This document shows positions 5,997 to 8,985 of a DNA stretch of 8,985 nt, piece after piece. Positions within the stretch are counted from its first letter, which is position 1. The number at the start of each line of letters is the position of its first letter. Both the position numbers and the translations under genes were made by a program. Origin of the DNA: Campylobacterota bacterium (GTDB lineage Bacteria > Campylobacterota > Campylobacteria > Campylobacterales > JALSKU01); the NCBI GenBank assembly GCA_013153915.1, contig JAADDL010000141.1, positions 1 to 8,985 of the forward strand. Direction: 5' to 3'. The notes beneath the pieces are model-generated. The model saw only the letters and a program-made list of their open reading frames with translations, did not search any database and had not been told where the DNA came from.

Positions 5997-6518
5997 TTAT
6001 ATATAACTATTTTTATACTCCACATATCTACTTGCCGATTCATAAAGTTCGTCCACCTCTTTTTGCGTCAAACTTCTTACTACTTTTGCGGGAGAGCCTA
6101 CTATAAGACTTCTTGGCGGAAACTTTTTGCCTTTTGTAACAAGAGAGTTTGCGCCTACTATCGACTCTTCTCCTATGACGGCATCATCAAGTATAGTGGC
6201 ACTCATCCCTATAAGAGAAGCTTTTTTGATGGTGCATCCATGAAGCATAGCTTTATGACCTATCGTCACATCATCTTCGATGATAGTCGGATTGCCATGG
6301 ATATTGTTTTCGTCGGCATGAGTGACATGTATCATAGTAAGGTCTTGAATATTTACTCTTTTGCCTATTTTTATATAGTTGACGTCTCCTCTAATAACAC
6401 ACCCAAACCATACGGAGCTATCTTCGCCTACGGATACTTCTCCTATGATATCGGCACTATTGGCTACAAATACCCTTTCGCCGATGATAGGTTTTACTTT
6501 TCTATACTCTATTAGCAT
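5997..6518 (-). CDS. Gamma-class carbonic anhydrase-like protein (left-handed beta-helix, YrdA/CamH-like)
   Basis: Predicted zinc (or iron) enzyme interconverting CO2 and bicarbonate, of the trimeric hexapeptide-repeat family. The 173 aa are mostly left-handed beta-helix turns, followed by a C-terminal helix (~150-168). Putative active-site residues are R43 and D45 (RGD), Q58 and D59 (IQD), and the metal ligands H64, H88 and H93 (GHKAMLH). Relative to the archaeal Cam enzyme the gap between the first two His is shorter (24 versus 36), so the acidic proton-shuttle loop is absent, as in the CamH/YrdA branch. Many members of that branch show weak or untested activity, so the substrate is not certain. 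The start follows the ppk stop by one base (TAG-C-ATG), with AAGGA at 6527-6523 inside ppk, so the pair is coupled. A role in bicarbonate supply for autotrophic carboxylases is inference. Confidence 0.88.
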   Translation of the reverse strand: MLIEYRKVKPIIGERVFVANSADIIGEVSVGEDSSVWFGCVIRGDVNYIKIGKRVNIQDLTMIHVTHADENNIHGNPTIIEDDVTIGHKAMLHGCTIKKASLIGMSATILDDAVIGEESIVGANSLVTKGKKFPPRSLIVGSPAKVVRSLTQKEVDELYESASRYVEYKNSYI

Positions 6519-6519
6519 G

Positions 6520-8619
6520 CTATCCTTCTCTTGTAAATTTTTTTGCCAGATTGGCCTCTTTTTTAGCTCTTATCTTATAGAAGCTTTTATACATTTTATT
6601 TATAAAAGTTTCTAATATCTCATGGGAATTTATCTCTTTTTCGCCGCTTTTTCTTGTGATTTTTCTATATATCTCATCCTCGTAGAGTTTCCAGCTAAGT
6701 TCGTTGTCCGCTAGTTGGAGGTCTAATATCTCTCTTAAAGTTCTGCTTAGCCTCTCGTCCTCTATAGGCGTCATTAACTCTATGCGTCTTTCTAAGTTTC
6801 TAGGCATTAGATCCGCACTCGATATATACATCTTTATAGGAGCGTGCTCAAAGTAGTATATGCGAGCGTGTTCTAAATATTTGCCGACGATGGATATGAC
6901 ATTTATATTTTCGCTCACACCTTTAATACCCGGTTTCAAACAGCATATACCTCTGATGATAAGATCGCATTTTACTCCCGCCATAGATGCTTTATATAGA
7001 GCTTTTATAACATCTTGGTCAACAAGAGAGTTGGCTTTTAGTATGATTCTGCCTTTTTCTTTGTGGGCTATTTCGGCATTTATCATACTTAGTAGTTTGG
7101 GTTTTATCTGTGTCGGCGACATGCTCAGATATTTTAGTCTCTGTTTTTTCGCAAAGCCCGTAAGTATGTGGAAAAATGTGGTGCTATCGGTCACTATCTC
7201 TTCTCTTGAAGTAAAAAAGCTCACATCGCTATATATCTTTGCCGTAGCCCCGTTGTAATTTCCCGTTGCAAGGTGTATGTAAAATTTTAGTTTGTTATCG
7301 ACTTTTCTTATAACTTGCGTAATTTTGGCATGCACCTTTAGTCCGCTTATGCCGTAAACGACATGTGCCCCCGCTTTTTCCAAAGATTTTGCCCAAACAA
7401 GGTTGTTTTCTTCGTCAAATCTCGCTTTAAGCTCAACCATGACGGTTACTTGGATGCCGTTGTTTGCCGCATCTATCAAAGCTGATATGATAGGAGAATT
7501 TTTTTCCACTCTATATAGAGTCATTCTTATAGAGAGAGTTTTGGGGTCTTTTGAGGCTGATTGAATAAGCTTGGTAACGGGTTCAAAGCTCTCATACGGG
7601 TGAATCAGTATGGATTCTCCGTTTTCTATGGCTTCAAAAACCGAGCTATTCTCCTCAAAAGGCGGTAAGAGTTTCGGCTTGTAGGGCTCTATTGTCAAAT
7701 GAGCGAAATGCTGGTTGCCTACGATTTGCCACAAAGTGCCTAAATTTAGCGGTATGTCGTATTCGTATATATCTCTTGGAAATATTTTTAAATGGCTGTT
7801 TAAAAACTCTATGATATCCTCATCCGCCCCTTTTGATATCTCAAGCCTTACAAAAGCCCCCTTTTTTCTTAGCTTCAAGCCTTGTTCCAATATCTCCATA
7901 AAATCATCGGCTTCTTCTTCCTCTATAACTATGTCGGCATTTCTCGTGACTCTAAAAGAGGCTATACTTTCCGCTACGAAGCCTGGAAATAAAGATTCGA
8001 TATGTTTTGTGACGAGGGATTCTACGGGTATATAGTGGCTATCATCGACTTGAACAAATCTGGGTAGCACTCTGGATATCCTTACCATGCCGTATTTCGT
8101 CTCCGTTTTGTTATCTTTGTCGGTCAATTTAACGGCAAGTGCGAAACTTAGATTGTTTAAGTGCGGAAAAGGGTGAGTGGAGTCGACCGCTATGGGTATA
8201 ACTATAGGAAAAAGGTGTTCAAAAAAGTATTCGTCGGCTTTTTTTTGTAAATTTGCGTCCAATTCGTCATATTCGGTTATAAAAAGCCCCTCTTTTTTCA
8301 ATTTTGAGACAATCTCTTTGTAGCTATTTACAAGTTCGGTTTTCTCTTTGTTTAGATAGGCTCTTATCTCTCTAAGTTGTTGCAAAGGGGTCAATCTATC
8401 TGGACCGCTTTCAACAACCCTGGCGGCAAAGAGTTGCTTTAGCCCTGCTACTCGTATCATATAAAATTCATCAAGATTCGTAGCGTATATAGCGATAAAC
8501 TTCAACCTCTCCAAAAGAGGCAATTTTTTGATATTTGATTGAGCGAGAACCCTTGAATTAAATTTAAGCCAAGATAGCTCTCTATTTATATAGTATTTCG
8601 GATTGTTGAGATTTATCAT
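6520..8619 (-). CDS. ppk: Polyphosphate kinase 1
   Basis: Reversibly polymerises the gamma-phosphate of ATP into polyphosphate through a phospho-histidine intermediate. The 699-aa length matches PPK1 (E. coli has 688). Landmarks in order are NRELSWLKFN (12-21), ATNLDEFYMIRVAGL (46-60) with the ATP-contacting Asn at 48, STHPFPHL (147-154), and ILIHPYESF (338-346). Next come LKVHAK, with the phosphorylated His at 430 (equivalent to E. coli H435), LATGNYN (450-456), RGICCLKPG (556-564), YLEHARIYYF (581-590) with the second conserved His at 584, and MPRNLERRIE (605-614). The start fits both the family N-terminus and CGGAG at 8630-8626. It has its own extended -10 and is followed one base later by the carbonic-anhydrase-like gene. 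No exopolyphosphatase or phosphate-transport gene is adjacent in the window. Intact. Confidence 0.98.
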   Translation of the reverse strand: MINLNNPKYYINRELSWLKFNSRVLAQSNIKKLPLLERLKFIAIYATNLDEFYMIRVAGLKQLFAARVVESGPDRLTPLQQLREIRAYLNKEKTELVNSYKEIVSKLKKEGLFITEYDELDANLQKKADEYFFEHLFPIVIPIAVDSTHPFPHLNNLSFALAVKLTDKDNKTETKYGMVRISRVLPRFVQVDDSHYIPVESLVTKHIESLFPGFVAESIASFRVTRNADIVIEEEEADDFMEILEQGLKLRKKGAFVRLEISKGADEDIIEFLNSHLKIFPRDIYEYDIPLNLGTLWQIVGNQHFAHLTIEPYKPKLLPPFEENSSVFEAIENGESILIHPYESFEPVTKLIQSASKDPKTLSIRMTLYRVEKNSPIISALIDAANNGIQVTVMVELKARFDEENNLVWAKSLEKAGAHVVYGISGLKVHAKITQVIRKVDNKLKFYIHLATGNYNGATAKIYSDVSFFTSREEIVTDSTTFFHILTGFAKKQRLKYLSMSPTQIKPKLLSMINAEIAHKEKGRIILKANSLVDQDVIKALYKASMAGVKCDLIIRGICCLKPGIKGVSENINVISIVGKYLEHARIYYFEHAPIKMYISSADLMPRNLERRIELMTPIEDERLSRTLREILDLQLADNELSWKLYEDEIYRKITRKSGEKEINSHEILETFINKMYKSFYKIRAKKEANLAKKFTREG
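6523..6527 (-). promoter_or_regulatory. Shine-Dalgarno of the carbonic-anhydrase gene inside the ppk 3' end
   Basis: AAGGA on the - strand, four bases upstream of the ATG at 6518 and overlapping the last ppk codons. With the TAG-C-ATG junction it indicates termination-reinitiation coupling. Confidence 0.65.
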
Positions 8620-8651
8620 TATATACTCCGTCTTTTTTTGCCGTTTTATAT

Positions 8652-8660
8652 ATTATACCA
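8652..8660 (-). promoter_or_regulatory. Extended -10 promoter for ppk
   Basis: TGG-TATAAT on the - strand (hexamer 8657-8652), predicting a start near 8645 and a leader of ~25 nt before the ppk ATG. No clear -35. It lies in the 109-bp gap between uvrB and ppk, where no convincing uvrB terminator was found (only a weak AAAATA/TATTTT pairing). Confidence 0.7.
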
Positions 8661-8728
8661 TATTTATAGGTAAAATACACATTTAGCACTTATTTTTGTA
8701 AGTTTGAGAGTTTTAGCTATGCGGATTA

Positions 8729-8985
8729 TTAGCTCTTTTTTAGCTTTTCTATCTCGTCCCTTAGTCTCGCGGCTTCTTCAAATTCGAGTTTTTTGGCGGC
8801 TTCAAACATCTTCTTTCTTAACTCTTTTACGATCTTTTGTCTCTCTTTTGCGGGTATCTTTTCGCTTTTCGGTTTTGTTTGGTTGTGGTCCTCAAGTCTT
8901 AGATTTTCATCAAGTTTTCTTGTGGTTGTTTTGGGTGTGATAGAGTGTTTTTTATTGTAAGCCTCTTGGACGGCTCTTCTTTTTT
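8729..8985 (-). CDS. uvrB: UvrABC system protein B, C-terminal part (partial)
   Basis: UvrB is the DNA-damage-verifying helicase-like subunit of nucleotide excision repair; it is loaded by UvrA and recruits UvrC. Only the last 84 codons lie in the window and the gene continues past the right edge. The visible part begins in the conserved end of the helicase core (RRAVQEAYNKKHSITPKTT), passes through a charged linker (RKLDENLRLEDHNQTKPKSE), and finishes with the UVR motif that contacts UvrC (ELRKKMFEAAKKLEFEEAA, then RLRDEIEKLKKS and a TAA stop at 8731-8729). The UVR motif is complete and no frame disruption is seen. It is divided from ppk by 109 bp that contain the ppk promoter. Confidence 0.96.
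   Translation of the reverse strand, partial: KRRAVQEAYNKKHSITPKTTTRKLDENLRLEDHNQTKPKSEKIPAKERQKIVKELRKKMFEAAKKLEFEEAARLRDEIEKLKKS

Noticed and set aside
5970..6515. 181-aa open frame on the + strand
   Set aside because: Fully antisense to the well-supported carbonic-anhydrase gene, with no ribosome site and no family resemblance.
8661..8728. Intrinsic terminator for uvrB
   Set aside because: Only a 6-bp AT-only pairing (AAAATA/TATTTT) with a 13-nt loop was found, too weak to call.
8704..8940. 78-aa + strand open frame at the right edge
   Set aside because: It is the antisense of the uvrB C-terminus, which carries a clear UVR motif.

Overview
The window looks like chromosomal DNA from a sulfur-oxidising member of the Campylobacterota (formerly Epsilonproteobacteria), with a Sulfurimonas/Sulfurovum-like character. 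This rests on the AT-rich composition with A-tract-rich coding sequence, the adjacency of rpe and a DnaQ-family exonuclease (also seen in Campylobacter jejuni), a sulfide:quinone oxidoreductase, and extended -10 promoters without obvious -35 boxes. The genus assignment is inference from gene content, not a database match.

Left half (1-4214, + strand): five tightly packed genes that look like one transcription unit. They are a 5'-truncated HDOD-domain protein, a multidomain STAS / pseudo-receiver / STAS / CheX-like protein (ATGA overlap), ribulose-phosphate 3-epimerase rpe (19 nt gap, strong Shine-Dalgarno), phosphoribosylanthranilate isomerase trpF (3 nt gap), and a DEDDh 3'-5' exonuclease of the DnaQ family (ATGA overlap). 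The unit ends at a hairpin that overlaps the exonuclease stop codon. The same hairpin can serve as terminator for the convergent unit on the other side.

Right half (4231-8985, - strand), read right to left: the C-terminus of uvrB, then ppk (polyphosphate kinase 1) and a gamma-class carbonic-anhydrase-like gene one base apart. Next come a 120-nt AT-rich control region, sqr (sulfide:quinone oxidoreductase, 491 aa), and a 50-aa hydrophobic protein gene 14 nt downstream of sqr. The sqr control region holds an extended -10 (TGGTATAAT) and two perfect inverted repeats. One is centred about 40 bp upstream of the predicted start, the other lies in the leader.

Functionally, the right half links sulfide-derived electron input to the quinone pool (sqr), inorganic carbon handling (gamma-CA) and energy/phosphate storage (ppk), which suits a chemolithoautotroph. 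The left half pairs two signalling proteins of uncertain output with housekeeping genes. No mobile element, CRISPR array, tRNA or rRNA was seen, and no stretch over 300 bases lacks a gene. Nothing in the window proves a new multi-gene system. The best candidates for something undescribed are the sqr-linked small protein with the dyad-rich sqr control region, and the HDOD/STAS-REC-STAS-CheX pair.
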